Below, piece by piece: positions 63,836 to 64,000 of a DNA stretch of 64,000 nt; within the stretch, counting starts at the first letter, position 1; the number at the start of each line of letters is the position of its first letter. The translations under genes and the position numbers were made by a program. Below the pieces are notes generated by a model that searched no databases, was not told the origin of the DNA, and saw nothing but the letters and a program-made list of their open reading frames with translations. This DNA is from Turicibacter bilis (GTDB taxonomy: Bacteria > Bacillota_I > Bacilli_A > MOL361 > Turicibacteraceae), in the NCBI RefSeq assembly GCF_024499055.1, contig NZ_CP071249.1, positions 1-64,000 of the forward strand, read 5' to 3'.

Positions 63836-64000
63836 ATGAAGGATGAACTCTTTCGTGAACAATTAAAAAGTTTGTTAATAGAGTATCATTTGACACTCGA
63901 GGCACTGAGTCATTTAACAAATATCAGTTTACTTTGGTTTACTGAAGTGTTAGAAAAGAAATCAACGTTAAGTGCTTTATCGGATGAACAGCTATTAACA
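63836..64000 (+). CDS. HTH-like protein, N-terminal part (runs off the window)
   Basis: ATG 63836, preceded by GTGGAGAAG, opens 55 codons to the window end: KDELFREQLKSLLIEYHLTL, then EALSHLTNISLLWFTEVLEK. The helix spacing resembles short Xre-like HTH proteins of Bacilli. A palindrome ACTAC-TAGT-GTAGT (63764-63777) and a TATAAT (63793-63798) lie upstream. Function unknown. Confidence 0.55.
   Translation, partial: MKDELFREQLKSLLIEYHLTLEALSHLTNISLLWFTEVLEKKSTLSALSDEQLLT

Overview
The window is a low-GC chromosome segment from a member of the Bacillota (Firmicutes). Ribosome-binding sites are strong (GGAGG-like) with ATG, GTG and TTG starts, promoters are of the vegetative sigma type, and Rho-independent terminators are frequent. 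A small acid-soluble spore protein (sspI, 37283-37501) and a Bacillus-like block from ytgP to ytxH point to an endospore former. The overall look resembles Turicibacter/Erysipelotrichia-type gut bacteria, but the genus is inference only. No rRNA, tRNA or CRISPR array was seen.

Layout. 1-5.6 kb: an OhrR repressor and a glutathione peroxidase, each preceded by an OhrR-box-like operator, then gene wreckage (ABC ATPase tail, truncated hydrolase, 33-codon LytTR-like remnant) and an ISL3 insertion with a perfect 8-bp target duplication. 5.6-11.5 kb: HAD phosphatase, Gly/Gln-rich protein, cation-efflux transporter, C39-like protease and topoisomerase III. 11.7-21.2 kb: a beta-glucoside island with an RpiR regulator, a GH1 6-phospho-beta-glucosidase, lactose/cellobiose PTS IIA, IIB and IIC, an IS110 element, a second GH1 and a GH4 enzyme; cre-like sites suggest CcpA control. 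21.4-27 kb: envelope proteins (DUF1002, lipoprotein, VanW, leucine-rich repeat). 27.05-28.94 kb: a complete group IIC intron placed just after a terminator, followed by a small repeat cluster. 29.4-36.5 kb: glycerate kinase, ASCH protein, a pspA-ydjG-ydjI-like envelope-stress set and a lipoteichoic-acid-synthase-like enzyme.

37-56.6 kb is mostly housekeeping: sspI, the ytgP flippase, a low-complexity Asn/Met protein, rsuA, a PHP phosphoesterase, trmB, a DUF84 NTPase, a thioredoxin-like protein, the sftA DNA translocase, murC, DUF948 and YtxH proteins, an HTH-TPR regulator, an Mrp/SalA ATPase, tmcAL, yceD and rpmF. 56.6-64 kb is accessory: a series of hairpins after rpmF, a GNAT gene, an IS4-type element cleanly inserted in an already broken second GNAT gene, a choline-kinase-like gene, a VanZ-like gene split by a 120-bp hairpin-ended insertion, a P-loop kinase and the start of one more gene.

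The observations most worth a second look are: the IS110 noncoding end as a candidate bridge RNA with a 10-nt match to its flank; the 120-bp insertion in the VanZ gene, whose left end recurs next to a pair of 51-bp hairpin repeats behind the group II intron; the IS4 transposase start buried in a hairpin; the run of four hairpins and a terminator after rpmF; and the paired OhrR operators. I did not find a convincing new multi-gene defence or metabolic system.
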